Shown: in pieces, positions 9,629 to 19,344 of the stretch
How positions within the stretch are numbered: position 1 is the stretch's first letter
How the letters are laid out: each line of letters opens with the position of its first letter
Source of the DNA: Candidatus Dormiibacterota bacterium
GTDB lineage: Bacteria > Chloroflexota > Dormibacteria > Dormibacterales > Dormibacteraceae
Direction of reading: 5' to 3'
Length of the DNA: 64,000 nt
NCBI GenBank assembly: GCA_003139695.1
Contig: PLJM01000012.1
Coordinates: 207,285 to 271,284 of the forward strand
Translations under genes and position numbers: made by a program
The notes under the pieces: generated by a model
The model's input: the letters and a program-made list of their open reading frames with translations, nothing else
What the model was told of the DNA's origin: nothing
The model's database searches: none

Positions 9629-10868
9629 AGCACTCCATCAAATTCCCGATCGCCGCCAGGCCGTCGCGAGGTGGAGCGGGGGGCCCTGTGGCTTGACCGT
9701 TTGACGCTTCGTTATTCGGGCCGCCGGGGGTGGATGAGTCGAAGCGGTGGTTCACAGACGCAAGGGTCGGCAAGCCGAAGACTGCCTCGATGAATTTGAG
9801 GATCGAAACGTGCTCGTACAACGCAGGCTCGAGGTGGCGCGGCCGGGCGAACGGCGAGATCACCCAGGTCGGCACGCGGATGCCCAGGCCGAATGCGTCG
9901 AGCTGGGGAGGCCGTACATGGTCGAAGAACCCGCCGGCTTCGTCGTAGGTGTGTATATACACCGAGCTCGCCCATGCCGACGATTGCCGCAGCGCAGTGA
10001 TCAGGTCTTTTTGGAGATTCATGCCAACCGATACGTCGGCGGGTGGATGCTCATCCCTCTGCATCGAAAAGCTCGGAATGATGAAAGACACATCGGGCAG
10101 AGTGTTCTGCTGCAGGTCTTTCAGATAGTCGGCCTGCACGGCGACGGTCCGAGGGTCGTGGGCCCACCGCTTCCAGAAGACGAAGACATTGTCTGACTGG
10201 CCGTTGGTCACATCGTCGAGGCCGATGTTGTAGATCTTCCAGCTGACCCCGGCGGCCTCGAGCAGGTCGAGGATGATCGGATAGTCGAAGACGCCATATC
10301 CGAAAACGCTGTTGGTGGTGATGCCGCCAGAGGTCCCGGCGGCCACGTAGAGGCGGTTGGGGTAGGTCGGTCCCAGCATCGAGCAGAAGTAGTTGACGCA
10401 CAGCGTGGAGGATTCGAAAAGGCCGTAGTAGAAAGCAAGGTCGGCCCCCGTGTAATAGCCCATCGCGTTGCGCCCGTCATTGGCGAAGAACCCATCCATC
10501 GACCCATTGTTGAATTCGTGATGCGTATCGGACCACGTGTGGCCGATGTCATTCGTGGTGAGACTCTCGAAGTGATACGGCGTCACGAATGCGCCGTGTC
10601 CGTCGGGCAGTTTGAAGCCGGCTGGGACCCCATATTTCCCAACAAAGGGCGCATAACCGTAGTAGTCGTCGAACGACCGGTTCTCCTGCACGTCGACGAT
10701 CACGTGCTTGACGGGCATGGTCCGCGGACCGAAGGTCGGCGCGGGTGACGCTTCCGGCGCGGCGGTCGGACCCGAGGGCAAGCACCCGGCAAGCGGCGCC
10801 ACGAGCCCGGCCAGGCCGATGGCCCCGGCTCCCCTCAGAAACGCGCGGCGTCCGATTTCGTAGGTCAT
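9618..10868 (-). CDS. Tat-exported lipoprotein phosphoesterase (PF04185; phospholipase C/acid phosphatase family)
   Basis: From ATG 10868 the protein is 416 residues; longer frames would overlap fhs. The N-terminus shows a twin-arginine motif 'RRAFLRG', a hydrophobic segment and a lipobox ending 'PLAGC', so it is probably a Tat lipoprotein. Family signatures are '[10 protein letters not shown]' at the start of the domain, '[12 protein letters not shown]' and the C-terminal '[14 protein letters not shown]'. Members cleave phosphodiesters or phosphomonoesters. The gene starts 4 bp after the fhs stop, so it belongs to the metF-fhs transcript; release of phosphocholine from lipids or degradation products is a reasonable but unproven link. 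Its end overlaps the convergent Fe-S gene by 11 bp. Confidence 0.82.
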   Translation of the reverse strand: MTYEIGRRAFLRGAGAIGLAGLVAPLAGCLPSGPTAAPEASPAPTFGPRTMPVKHVIVDVQENRSFDDYYGYAPFVGKYGVPAGFKLPDGHGAFVTPYHFESLTTNDIGHTWSDTHHEFNNGSMDGFFANDGRNAMGYYTGADLAFYYGLFESSTLCVNYFCSMLGPTYPNRLYVAAGTSGGITTNSVFGYGVFDYPIILDLLEAAGVSWKIYNIGLDDVTNGQSDNVFVFWKRWAHDPRTVAVQADYLKDLQQNTLPDVSFIIPSFSMQRDEHPPADVSVGMNLQKDLITALRQSSAWASSVYIHTYDEAGGFFDHVRPPQLDAFGLGIRVPTWVISPFARPRHLEPALYEHVSILKFIEAVFGLPTLASVNHRFDSSTPGGPNNEASNGQATGPPAPPRDGLAAIGNLMECFSF

Positions 10869-10872
10869 GCCG

Positions 10873-12573
10873 TTATGAGAGGCCGACGATCTCCCCTTTG
10901 TCATCGATGTCGATGCGAACCGCGTTCGGGCTCGACGGGAGGCCGGGCATCGTGCGCATGTCGCCGCAGATGGGGTACACAAAGCCGGCGCCAACCGAGG
11001 CGCGAACCTCGCGCACCGGTAGCTTCCAACCGGTCGGCGCTCCTTTGAGCTTCGGATCCGAGGAGATCGACAGGTGGGTCTTGGCGATGCAGACGCTCAA
11101 CTTGCCAAAGCCGTTGCGCTCGAACGAGTCGATCTGCTCAGCCGCGGACGGGTAGTACTCGACGCTTTCGGCGCCATAGATCTTGGTCGCCACCGTCTCG
11201 ATCTTCTCTCTCAAGGTCGCCTCTGACGAGTAGAGGAAGTGAAAAGAGCTCGCCTCGCTTGCCGCCTCATCAACCGCCTCCGCGAGCTCGGTGGCGCCGC
11301 GACCGCCCAGCGCAAAGTTGTTGCAGACGGCCGAGCGTACGCCCAGCTCCTCGGCGATCTCGCGGACCGCCGCCTGCTCTGACGGGTGGTCGGTAGGAAA
11401 GGCGTTGATCGCGACCACAGGCGTCACGCCATGGATTCGAATGTTCTCGACCTGCTTGCGCAGGTTCGCGGCGCCGGCCCATACATCGTCGGGGTTCTCT
11501 TTGATCATCTCGGGCGGCAGCGGCCTGCCAGCCACCACCCGAAAACGCCCTGAATGCACCTTCAGCGCGCGGACGGTGGCAACGACGACGGCGGCATCGG
11601 GCTCGAGGCCGGAAGCGCGGCACTTGATGTTGAAGAAGCGCTCCGCGCCCATGTCCGCGCCGAAGCCGGCCTCGGTGACCAGGAAATCACCACAGTGGAT
11701 GCCGATCAGATCGGCGATCACGGACGAGTTGCCAGTGGCGATGTTGCCGAAAGGCCCGGCGTGGACGAGGACTGGCGTGTTCTCCAACGTCTGCAGCAGG
11801 TTTGGCTTGATCGCGTCGCGAAGGATCACAGTCATCGCGCCGGCGGCGGACAGCTCTTCGGCGGTGATCGGCTTGCCTTCCCTCGTGTTGCCGATCACGA
11901 TGCGACCGAGCCTCCCGCGCATGTCGCGCAACGAGTTCGTCAGCGCCAGCACGGTCATGATCTCCGACGCGGCGGTGATGTCGAAACCGGTCTGACGGAT
12001 AACGCCGTCCTCGCGCGTCCCAAGGCCGACGATGATGTTGCGCAGCACTCGATCGCTGACGTCCATCACGCGCCGCCAGGTGACGCTGTCGCGGTCGACG
12101 AGCGCCTCGTGATGGTGGATCTGGTTGTCGATCATCGCGGCGAGCAGGTTGTGTGCGGCGGTGATCGCGTGCATGTCACCCGTGAGGTGGAGGTTCAAGC
12201 GTTCCATCGGCACCACCTGGCTGTAGCCACCCCCGGCCGCGCCGCCCTTGATGCCGAACGTCGGTCCCATGGACGGCTGCCTGATGGCTATAGTCGCCCG
12301 CTTTCCGATGAGCGATAGTGCCTGACCCAGGCCGACAGTCGTTGTCGTCTTCCCCTCGCCCAAAGGCGTTGGCGTGATCGCCGACACGACCACGTACTTC
12401 GCCTTCGGTTGTGATGCGAGCTCCTCGATCGCCTCGAGCCTGATCTTCGCGACGTCATATCCATAAGGCTCGAGCAGGTGTGGGCCGATGCCCATCTTGG
12501 CTGCGATTTCCGGCATCGGCAGCAGGCGAGCCTGGCGTGCGATCTCGAGGTCGGTGGGAAACCTGACAGCCAT
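10873..12573 (-). CDS. fhs: Formate--tetrahydrofolate ligase
   Basis: A 566-residue full-length FTHFS. The ATP-binding loop '[12 protein letters not shown]' is near residues 67-78, and '[22 protein letters not shown]' region residues, 'HLTGDMHAI', 'RRVMDVSDR' and '[16 protein letters not shown]' are family hallmarks. The ATG at 12573 has a strong AAAGGAGG ribosome site. It interconverts formate, ATP and THF with 10-formyl-THF. In this cluster it would work in the direction that releases formate and yields ATP from methyl groups delivered by the corrinoid system. It lies 14 bp after metF. Confidence 0.96.
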   Translation of the reverse strand: MAVRFPTDLEIARQARLLPMPEIAAKMGIGPHLLEPYGYDVAKIRLEAIEELASQPKAKYVVVSAITPTPLGEGKTTTTVGLGQALSLIGKRATIAIRQPSMGPTFGIKGGAAGGGYSQVVPMERLNLHLTGDMHAITAAHNLLAAMIDNQIHHHEALVDRDSVTWRRVMDVSDRVLRNIIVGLGTREDGVIRQTGFDITAASEIMTVLALTNSLRDMRGRLGRIVIGNTREGKPITAEELSAAGAMTVILRDAIKPNLLQTLENTPVLVHAGPFGNIATGNSSVIADLIGIHCGDFLVTEAGFGADMGAERFFNIKCRASGLEPDAAVVVATVRALKVHSGRFRVVAGRPLPPEMIKENPDDVWAGAANLRKQVENIRIHGVTPVVAINAFPTDHPSEQAAVREIAEELGVRSAVCNNFALGGRGATELAEAVDEAASEASSFHFLYSSEATLREKIETVATKIYGAESVEYYPSAAEQIDSFERNGFGKLSVCIAKTHLSISSDPKLKGAPTGWKLPVREVRASVGAGFVYPICGDMRTMPGLPSSPNAVRIDIDDKGEIVGLS

Positions 12574-12587
12574 GAACCTGCCTCCTT

Positions 12588-13484
12588 TCAGGCCGCCACG
12601 AGGCGAGCCAGTGTCTCCTGGCGCCAGCGCTCGGTCGGCTCGATCTCGTTGAACGTGAACACGTGGAGTCCGGCCACGTTCCGGTCGGGGAGCGCGAGAT
12701 CAGGCAGCAGGCCGACCGTGAAGCGGCCGGGGTCGTATCCGCCCGGCTGGACCATGCGCAGGAACCAGTTCGAATGGCCGCGAAGAAAGCGAGCCGAGTC
12801 GACGACTCCGATTCTTGTCGAGATCCGCAAGAGCTTCGCCGGGTCGGCGACTCCCGCCAGCCCGATGTGGATCGGCAGCTGGACACCGCGACGCCGCACG
12901 CGCGCCACCCACTTCTTCACCTCCCGTGGATCGAAACAAAGGTTGCTCACGATGTAGGTCGCGATGCGCCGCTTGTCCCACATCGCCTGGATGGTGAGGT
13001 CGTCATCGATGAAGCTGTGGCGCTCGGGATAGCCGGTGACCCCGATGTCGTGCATGCCATGTGGATCGGTCGTCAGTGCGGTCAGTAGTGAGACGGAATC
13101 CGGGAACTGGCCCGCCGGCTCCTTGGCATCGCCGGCGACGACGAAAATCTCGCGCCGGCCGATCGCCGCCACTCGCTCCAACACCTCGCGCAGGTGCGCG
13201 TCATCTCTTATGAGGCGGGCGGAGATATGCGGCACGACCTGGTATCCGTGCCGGCCGAGCCTCTCGGCCAGGTCGATCGTCGCTTCGATGCCCCGGCGCG
13301 GTGAGGCGGTGACCGTGATCGTAACGTCGTGCGGGACGCTGGCCAGCACGCGCTCCTCGACGTCGTCGGTCGGGAGGACCTCATACCGAGGCGAACGCAG
13401 GAACGCCAACAGCGCCTGCCGGCTGGGCCTGTCAATGCGGCCCAGGCGCCGTGCGCCGGCCCCAGCGATCGTCACCACCCCCAC
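12588..13484 (-). CDS. metF: Methylenetetrahydrofolate reductase family protein
   Basis: A 298-residue TIM-barrel protein of the MetF superfamily. Seen are 'HISARLIRD' (the strand-3 region 'PHLT.R' of MetF), 'FVVAGDAKEP' (equivalent of 'LALRGD.P') and 'VTGYPERH' followed by a Phe-rich 'LCFDP' segment, in the expected order. It would oxidise methyl-THF to methylene-THF or do the reverse. The GTG at 13484 is the longest start; a second in-frame GTG six bases on is an alternative. The sequence is distant from E. coli MetF, so the paralogous role in betaine demethylation rather than methionine synthesis is likely but inferred from neighbours. Confidence 0.78.
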   Translation of the reverse strand: MGVVTIAGAGARRLGRIDRPSRQALLAFLRSPRYEVLPTDDVEERVLASVPHDVTITVTASPRRGIEATIDLAERLGRHGYQVVPHISARLIRDDAHLREVLERVAAIGRREIFVVAGDAKEPAGQFPDSVSLLTALTTDPHGMHDIGVTGYPERHSFIDDDLTIQAMWDKRRIATYIVSNLCFDPREVKKWVARVRRRGVQLPIHIGLAGVADPAKLLRISTRIGVVDSARFLRGHSNWFLRMVQPGGYDPGRFTVGLLPDLALPDRNVAGLHVFTFNEIEPTERWRQETLARLVAA

Positions 13485-13544
13485 CTCACGATCACGCCCA
13501 ACGGTGTCGCCCTATAGGATACTGTCGCGCTGCGCGCAACGACA

Positions 13545-15194
13545 TCAATCGCGGCGTCTGGCTCGTGCGAAAGGGGACCGAAGCGGCAGGATCACATTCC
13601 GATCCAGGGGCGTCCCAGCTCGGCCCGAGTTGAAACCAGCGCCAGGCTCGTTGCCGGCCAGCTCGCGGTGGAGCGAGCCGAGCTCTGACCCCTCGTGGTC
13701 CACCATGGTGCAGGCCACCGCCATCAGGCCGTCGCCGGCCTCGAGGATCTCGACTACCCGGCCCTGGCAGGGCCAGTCGACGAGTGAGCTCGTGGTGACC
13801 TCCCAGAACCCGTGGCCCTCGCGGCCCTCATCACGATGGGCGCGGACATGATTGGCGTGGATGTGGCCGTTCAGCCACAGCACCACGTTGCCGAATCTCA
13901 GCAGGATGTCGAGAAGACGCCGCGGGTCGGCGTGGACCGAGGCCGGATCGTTTTGCCCGCCGCGGCCGCTTGGCGGATGCGCCCTTCGATTGGTGAGGGT
14001 GTCGGACGGGTGGTGAGAGAGGATCACGACGAGGCGGTCCTCGTTTGTAGATCGGACGACAGTGCCATCCCGCGATTGGAACGACGAGTGCACCTCTTCG
14101 AGCCGCCGCTCCAGCCAGTGCAGCTGCGCCGCCGTGATGCAGCCTTCAGCACCACCGCCCGGGCAGGCCGTGTCGAGCGTGATGAATCGCACCGCAGGCG
14201 TGTCGTAGACGTAGTACGCAGATCCGTGCTCGAGGTTCTCGGGCGTGAATCCGTGGCCTCGTGGGTGCCGGCGCGCCTGAAGGTGCGCGTCAAGGAACTC
14301 GCCGAAGACGAAAGGGCGCCGGTGGCGGTCCGGCGTCACATCGACGTAAGGACCTGACATGAAGACTTCGGGTCGTTGGACGAAGGTCTCGATCACGGTG
14401 TCGAAGTTGATCCCGTCCGGCAGCCGGAATGGCTTCCGCGGGCCGACGAATGCAGCCTCCAGCGCCCTGGTCACGATGCCGACTCCCTGGCAGACCTCCT
14501 CGTGGTTGCCGTGGCATCCAATCCACGGCAGGCTGAGACCTTCGGCTTTGAACGGCTGCAGCGCGCGGCCGAGCAGCCCAGGCATGTACGGAAAGCCGAG
14601 AGCCTTTCGGTACTGGTCTTCTTCCGGGGAGCCGTCAGGCTTCCAGACGAAGTCGCCGGGCCAGTCGGGGGACTGCACGCCCTCATACGCGGCGCTGCCC
14701 GAGTTGGGTTGCACGAGGCCACCATCGAGAAGAGCGATGAAAGCAGCCAGCTCGTTCTGCTGGACGTTATCAACAGCGTCGCCGGTCATCGCGACGAGCT
14801 CCAACGGCCGTCCGGTCAACGGGCCGCCGCTGATCCTGTTGATCGTCTGGACCAGTGCGTCAACGGCGTGCACGTTCAGCGCCTCTTGAGCTCGGAACAT
14901 TGGAAGCATCTCGCGAAAACGCGGGTCGGCATATTCCCGGTTGATGAACTCAAATCGGGCGGGCGATTCCACGTCGGTCACATGCAAGTCGGTGATGTGG
15001 GCGAAGGACGCGATCGCAGTGCCATTGGTATCGATGCTTCCGACAGCGGCGTCACCAACGAGCTCCGAGCGGACGGAGTGAGGCTCGCCATCGACCTGCG
15101 CGACCGAGCGATAAGAGGCAATCGACCCGCTTCGCTGAACCGGGCCGGCGTCGAGGCGGTTACGAAGAGTGAGCGCCGGCGGACGGCGACTCAC
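13545..15194 (-). CDS. Calcineurin-like metallophosphoesterase, TIGR03767 (PPA1498) type
   Basis: A 549-residue protein with the complete metallophosphoesterase motif set: 'ITDLHVTD' near residue 67, 'MTGDAVDN', 'GCHGNHEEV', 'LSHHPSD' and 'LNGHIHANH'. Length and spacing fit the large actinobacterial TIGR03767 family. Its GTG start overlaps the stop of the ABC ATPase gene as GTGA, so it is made with the importer. No signal peptide is evident at the chosen start. It would hydrolyse a phosphoester; a role in freeing an imported or exported phosphorylated amine is only a guess from context. Confidence 0.8.
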   Translation of the reverse strand: MSRRPPALTLRNRLDAGPVQRSGSIASYRSVAQVDGEPHSVRSELVGDAAVGSIDTNGTAIASFAHITDLHVTDVESPARFEFINREYADPRFREMLPMFRAQEALNVHAVDALVQTINRISGGPLTGRPLELVAMTGDAVDNVQQNELAAFIALLDGGLVQPNSGSAAYEGVQSPDWPGDFVWKPDGSPEEDQYRKALGFPYMPGLLGRALQPFKAEGLSLPWIGCHGNHEEVCQGVGIVTRALEAAFVGPRKPFRLPDGINFDTVIETFVQRPEVFMSGPYVDVTPDRHRRPFVFGEFLDAHLQARRHPRGHGFTPENLEHGSAYYVYDTPAVRFITLDTACPGGGAEGCITAAQLHWLERRLEEVHSSFQSRDGTVVRSTNEDRLVVILSHHPSDTLTNRRAHPPSGRGGQNDPASVHADPRRLLDILLRFGNVVLWLNGHIHANHVRAHRDEGREGHGFWEVTTSSLVDWPCQGRVVEILEAGDGLMAVACTMVDHEGSELGSLHRELAGNEPGAGFNSGRAGTPLDRNVILPLRSPFARARRRD

Positions 15195-16285
15195 GCCTCG
15201 ACCGCGGCTGCCTCGTCCCTCGCGATGAGAACCGCATCCGGGCGCAGCGTCAGCCGAACCCGAGTTCCTGGCGGCATAGTCGTCGCGTCAGCCGTGGTCA
15301 GCTGCGCCAGCACAGTCGCGTCTCCCAGGTCGACGGTGACCCGGCTCGTGGCACCAAGAAATGAGGTAGCAATCACAGTACCGACCAAGGGGCCGGCGGA
15401 AGCTTCGTCGTCAGCGGTCATCGACACCGTCTCGGGCCGCACAAGCGCCGTCGCCGGCCCATCCGCGGCGCCAGTTTGCACCAGTGGCAGGCGCGCACCG
15501 CGCACCTCGACCTCACCGCCTCGCACCACGCCCGCCAATCGGTTTGTGAGACCGACGAACTCCGCCACGAAAGGCGTCGCCGGCCGTGAGTAAACCTCGG
15601 TGGGTGGGGCAAGCTGCTCCAGGCGGCCCTTGTTCATCACTCCCACCCGGTCGGCGATCGCAAGCGCCTCCTCCTGGTCATGGGTGACGAACAGCGTTGT
15701 GATCCCGACCTCAAGCTGAATGCGACGTATCTCGTCTCGCAGCCGCGCGCGAACCCGGGCGTCGAGAGCGGAAAGTGGTTCGTCGAGCAGCAGGATCTTA
15801 GGGTTGATCGCGAGTGCGCGCGCCAAGGCGACGCGCTGTTGCTGGCCGCCGGAAAGCTGGTGCGCATATCGGTCGGCGAAACCGCCGAGGCCGACGATGT
15901 CCAGCATCTCGTGGGCGCGGCGCCTGCGTTCATCCTGGCCCACCTTGCGCATCTGTAGCCCGAAGGCCACGTTCTGCCACGCGGTCATATGCGGGAAAAG
16001 CGAGTAAGCCTGGAAAACCATGCCCACGTCGCGCTTGCTGGCGGGCAGGTTGGTGACGTCGGCACCTCCGATGACGACGCGGCCGCCGTCTGCCTCCTCG
16101 AGCCCGGCCACCAAGCGCATGGCGGTGGTCTTGCCGCAACCAGACGGTCCGAGCAGCGCGACCAGCTCTCCAGGGGCGAGGGTGAGGCTGAGCCCGTTGA
16201 GAGCCGAAACCCCAACATAGCTGCGCTGGAGATTCTCGAGGCGCACCTCGACCCCAGCGCGCGTTGCCGGCGCGGTGGCTGCCAT
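15191..16285 (-). CDS. ABC importer ATPase, PotA/UgpC-like
   Basis: A 364-residue ATPase. The nucleotide-binding domain has Walker A 'GPSGCGKTT', signature 'LSGGQQQRVALARA', Walker B 'ILLLDEPLSALD' and switch His 'TLFVTHDQEE'. The C-terminal 120 residues form a TOBE regulatory domain ('RPETVSMT'), typical of spermidine/putrescine, iron and glycerol-phosphate importers. It pairs with the two permeases and solute-binding protein immediately upstream on the same strand (3-bp gap to the permease). It energises uptake at the inner face of the membrane. Confidence 0.93.
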   Translation of the reverse strand: MAATAPATRAGVEVRLENLQRSYVGVSALNGLSLTLAPGELVALLGPSGCGKTTAMRLVAGLEEADGGRVVIGGADVTNLPASKRDVGMVFQAYSLFPHMTAWQNVAFGLQMRKVGQDERRRRAHEMLDIVGLGGFADRYAHQLSGGQQQRVALARALAINPKILLLDEPLSALDARVRARLRDEIRRIQLEVGITTLFVTHDQEEALAIADRVGVMNKGRLEQLAPPTEVYSRPATPFVAEFVGLTNRLAGVVRGGEVEVRGARLPLVQTGAADGPATALVRPETVSMTADDEASAGPLVGTVIATSFLGATSRVTVDLGDATVLAQLTTADATTMPPGTRVRLTLRPDAVLIARDEAAAVEA

Positions 16286-16287
16286 GC

Positions 16288-17127
16288 TCAGGCCTTCTGT
16301 CCCCAGACTGCTTCCAGCCTGGGATCGGTCGCACGAGGTTTCGAGCGGAGTGCTTGGCGAGCGGCGCCGACGAACGACAGCACCATCAGCAGCACGAAGG
16401 CGAACATAAGCGAGGCGACTGAAACGGCAATCGAGACCCCGGCATTGGCCTGGCCCAACTGGTTGATTTGGACCTGGATGTTGACGTAGCCGAGGAGGTT
16501 GGCGAAGGTGAACTCACCCAGGACAAGGGCAACTGAAAGCAGCGAGGCGTTGAGCAGCGCCCCCGACATGTTCGGGGCGATGACCCGCCAGATCACCGTG
16601 GGCCACCCTGCTCCCAAGCTGCGAGCCGCCTCCGAAAGTGTTTTCACATTGATCGCCGAGAGTCCGGCGTCAAGCGCACGGTACGCGTAGGGCAGGACGA
16701 GAATCACATAGGCGAAAGAGAGCGTCAGGATCGAGTCGCTGATGTTGTTCGCCATCCACAGGTACACGGGAAACAAGCCGACGACGAGGACGATGGCCGG
16801 GATGGTCAGCGGCAGCAGGCAAAGAAACTCGATGATCCGATTGAGGCGTGGCAGCCGTAGCCGGACCCAGATCATGGTCGGCAGCAGCAGCAGCAGCATC
16901 CCCACAGATGTGATCGCTGCCAGCTCGAGCGACGCGACGATCGCTGCCACCAGGGCCGGGTAGGTCACTATCGTTGTCCAAGACTCGAGCGTGCGTGGAG
17001 CGTCGAATGTGGTGCTTCGTGTTGAAAACTCGAACATGGCGCCGATCGGCACCAAGAAGAAGGTCGCCATCACGACCAGCACAACCACGCGAAAGACCTG
17101 CAGCTTGAGCCGTCGAGAGCGGTTCAC
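16288..17127 (-). CDS. ABC importer permease, PotC-like
   Basis: A 279-residue membrane protein with about six transmembrane helices. The ATPase-docking EAA loop is 'EAARSLGAGWPTVIWRVIAP' near residues 165-185. Helix 1 is followed by a periplasmic/external loop with 'FSTRSTTFDAPRTLE', as in the PotC/YdcV branch. It is 22 bp downstream of the companion permease gene. Together they form the channel for the substrate delivered by the lipoprotein encoded at 18091-19188. Confidence 0.9.
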   Translation of the reverse strand: MNRSRRLKLQVFRVVVLVVMATFFLVPIGAMFEFSTRSTTFDAPRTLESWTTIVTYPALVAAIVASLELAAITSVGMLLLLLPTMIWVRLRLPRLNRIIEFLCLLPLTIPAIVLVVGLFPVYLWMANNISDSILTLSFAYVILVLPYAYRALDAGLSAINVKTLSEAARSLGAGWPTVIWRVIAPNMSGALLNASLLSVALVLGEFTFANLLGYVNIQVQINQLGQANAGVSIAVSVASLMFAFVLLMVLSFVGAARQALRSKPRATDPRLEAVWGQKA

Positions 17128-17149
17128 GCGGCGCCTGGGCGAGACGCTT

Positions 17150-18064
17150 TCAACCTAGCCACCGCGCGGTCCGCCGCTGCAGCACGGCATACAGGAACAT
17201 GACCACCGCGACGATCACGATCATGCCAAACGCCAGTGCCTTCGCGAGTCCTGGGTTGGCAAGCCCGGTCTCGCTGTTGAGGAGGTTGGCAATCGCTATC
17301 GGCACGATGATGTCGCCCTGGCTGACCAGCGCGGCCGCGGTTGCGTAGGCCGAGAACGAATTGGCAAAGAGCAGCAGCGTGGCGCCCAGAAATGCCGGCA
17401 GCAGCAACGGGCCGGCCACATATCGCCAGTAGTGCCAGGTGGTCCCGCCAAGGCTCTCGGTCGCCTCCCGCCACTGCGGTTTGACGCCATCGAGAGCAGG
17501 AAGAAATACGAGGACCATGAGCGGAATCTGGAAGTACGTGTACACGAGGACCAGGCCAGGCAGCTCATAGATCCAAAGGCCTTTCGCATACGGGTCGATT
17601 CCATGGGACCGAAGCCACAGAGTGATGAAGCCGGCGCCGCCGATGGTGGCGATAAACGCGAACGCCAGCGTGACGCCGCCGAACTGAGCGAGCACCCCGC
17701 AGGCCGACGAGACGATGCGGCGGAGCGCGCCGCGCGGATTTCCGGTTGCAACCGCATATGCAAATGCCGCACCCAAGACGGCGCCCACAACAGCGCTCAA
17801 CGCCGACAGGGCCAGGCTGGTGGCGAAGGAGTTGAGTATGTATTGCCGGTTGAGCGCGCTGAAATTTGACAAGGTCAAGCCGCCGTCGTTGCTGGTGAAG
17901 GCACCAACGACGACGATCCCAGTAGGCAGGAGCAGGAACAAAGCCGCATAACCGATGAACGGGACTGCGCCGAGCCAATGGAGCGGGAAGCGGCGGCCGC
18001 CCTCCCGAGGGCGGCGCGCCGTTTCAACAACCGGGTCGCCGGTCGCTGTCGCCTGGATCGCCAT
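17150..18064 (-). CDS. ABC importer permease, PotB-like
   Basis: From ATG 18064 the protein has 304 residues; the frame extends upstream to 18403 but that would overlap the solute-binding protein gene. About six hydrophobic helices are visible and the EAA loop is 'EATESLGGTTWHYWRYVAGP'. The ATG is 26 bp after the upstream stop. It forms a heterodimeric channel with the downstream permease. Substrate class (polyamine-like cation) comes from family resemblance only. Confidence 0.9.
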   Translation of the reverse strand: MAIQATATGDPVVETARRPREGGRRFPLHWLGAVPFIGYAALFLLLPTGIVVVGAFTSNDGGLTLSNFSALNRQYILNSFATSLALSALSAVVGAVLGAAFAYAVATGNPRGALRRIVSSACGVLAQFGGVTLAFAFIATIGGAGFITLWLRSHGIDPYAKGLWIYELPGLVLVYTYFQIPLMVLVFLPALDGVKPQWREATESLGGTTWHYWRYVAGPLLLPAFLGATLLLFANSFSAYATAAALVSQGDIIVPIAIANLLNSETGLANPGLAKALAFGMIVIVAVVMFLYAVLQRRTARWLG

Positions 18065-18090
18065 TACCGCCTGAGCTGACTGAGCTTCGA

Positions 18091-19188
18091 CTAACCGATT
18101 GCCGCTGCCCAGTTGGCGGCGAGGTAGGCACTCGCCGCGGCACCCTGTGCATCGCTCAGGAACACCGGTGTGCCGTTTACGGGCGGCAGAGCCGCGAGGT
18201 CTGCCTTGTTGATGGTTCCCGCGGTTGTCATCGCCGCCTGCTCGATTGGGTGCGCGCCGCCCTTCAGGAACAGGTTCTGGGCCTCGGCGGAGTACAGGTA
18301 CTCCTCCCACAGCCGGGCAGCTGCCGGGTGAGGAGCGGTCTTGCTGATTGCCTGCTCGTAGTAGCTGCCTATCACCTGGCCGGTGGGCAGCCAGACCTTC
18401 CATGTCGTGACGTCATGAACGTGATTCTGGGACAGGTAGTCCCATTCAAAGACGACAGGCGTGGACCCTGCCTTGATGGTGGCGGTCGTGGCTTTGCTGG
18501 GCACCCAGTTTCCATTCTGCTTGAGAGTGTGGAACCAGTCGACTCCAGGTTTGATGTTGTCGAGCGAGCCGCCGTTGGCTAGCGACACCATCACGATGGA
18601 GTTCACCGCCTGGTTGGACGCAGTGGCGACGCCGGCGAGGGCGACCGCTCCCCTGAACTTGGGACCAAGCAGGTCGTTGATCGAGGTGATGGCCGGCACC
18701 TTGGCGGAGTCGTAGCCGATAGCCATGTAGCCGCCGTAGTCCATGTACCACAGACCGGTGGCCTCTTTCTGGGCGGTTGGGATGTCGTTCCACGTGGTCA
18801 CTTCGTATGGAGCGAACAGCGGGAGGTTGGCGGGGCCGTACGAGCTGCCCACATCAAGCACATCGGGGCCTCGCTTGCCCAGTGTCTTGATGGCATTCAG
18901 CTCGTCCTGGCTACCGCCGTTGGGGTTGATCGAGTTGACCGCGATACCGTACTTGGAGCTGAAGGCGCTGATGATGGCGCCGTAGTTGGCCCAGTCCGGT
19001 GGCAGCGCGATGACATTGAGAGTGCCCTCAGCCTGGGCTGCTTTGACCAACGCATCCATCCCGCCCTGGCTCGCGGCGGTGGTGGCGGTCGCCCAGGGGC
19101 TCGCGGCCGTGGTCCCGCCACAAGCGCTGGCGAGCAACGAAACGATTCCGACGACAAGACCTAGCCGATTGATCCGATGCCAGTTCAT
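18091..19188 (-). CDS. ABC importer substrate-binding lipoprotein, family 1/spermidine-putrescine-like
   Basis: A 365-residue lipoprotein with signal peptide and lipobox 'LLASACGG' (Cys near residue 23). The mature region resembles PotD/Fe3+-type binding proteins ('AIISAFSSKYGIAV', 'GPDVLDVGSSYGP', 'WLPTGQVIGSYYEQA'). Several Trp and Tyr residues ('GLWYMDYGGYM', 'VFEWDYLS') could make an aromatic cage for a quaternary amine, though this cannot be decided by eye. It is the first gene of the importer set, 156 bp after iclR on the same strand. Confidence 0.85.
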   Translation of the reverse strand: MNWHRINRLGLVVGIVSLLASACGGTTAASPWATATTAASQGGMDALVKAAQAEGTLNVIALPPDWANYGAIISAFSSKYGIAVNSINPNGGSQDELNAIKTLGKRGPDVLDVGSSYGPANLPLFAPYEVTTWNDIPTAQKEATGLWYMDYGGYMAIGYDSAKVPAITSINDLLGPKFRGAVALAGVATASNQAVNSIVMVSLANGGSLDNIKPGVDWFHTLKQNGNWVPSKATTATIKAGSTPVVFEWDYLSQNHVHDVTTWKVWLPTGQVIGSYYEQAISKTAPHPAAARLWEEYLYSAEAQNLFLKGGAHPIEQAAMTTAGTINKADLAALPPVNGTPVFLSDAQGAAASAYLAANWAAAIG

Positions 19189-19234
19189 GCGTTAGCGCTC
19201 CCCACTTCCGATGGCTGGTGACTGCTCCGGATGC

Positions 19235-19255
19235 GGCTGCACCCAGGTTGCAGCC
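19235..19255. promoter_or_regulatory. Inverted repeat upstream of the importer operon
   Basis: Seven-base arms GGCTGCA and TGCAGCC are separated by seven bases and centred about 57 bp before the ATG of the solute-binding protein. Its place fits an operator or leader hairpin. It does not match the two IclR palindromes, and no T-tract follows, so it is not an intrinsic terminator. Confidence 0.3.
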
Positions 19256-19344
19256 GACATGATGCGCCCTCCAAGACGCCGTTGCAAGGAGCGCGCGGGG
19301 TGGCTACGGGGCTAGAACGGTTAAGCCGTAGCTTCTGCCGGCTG

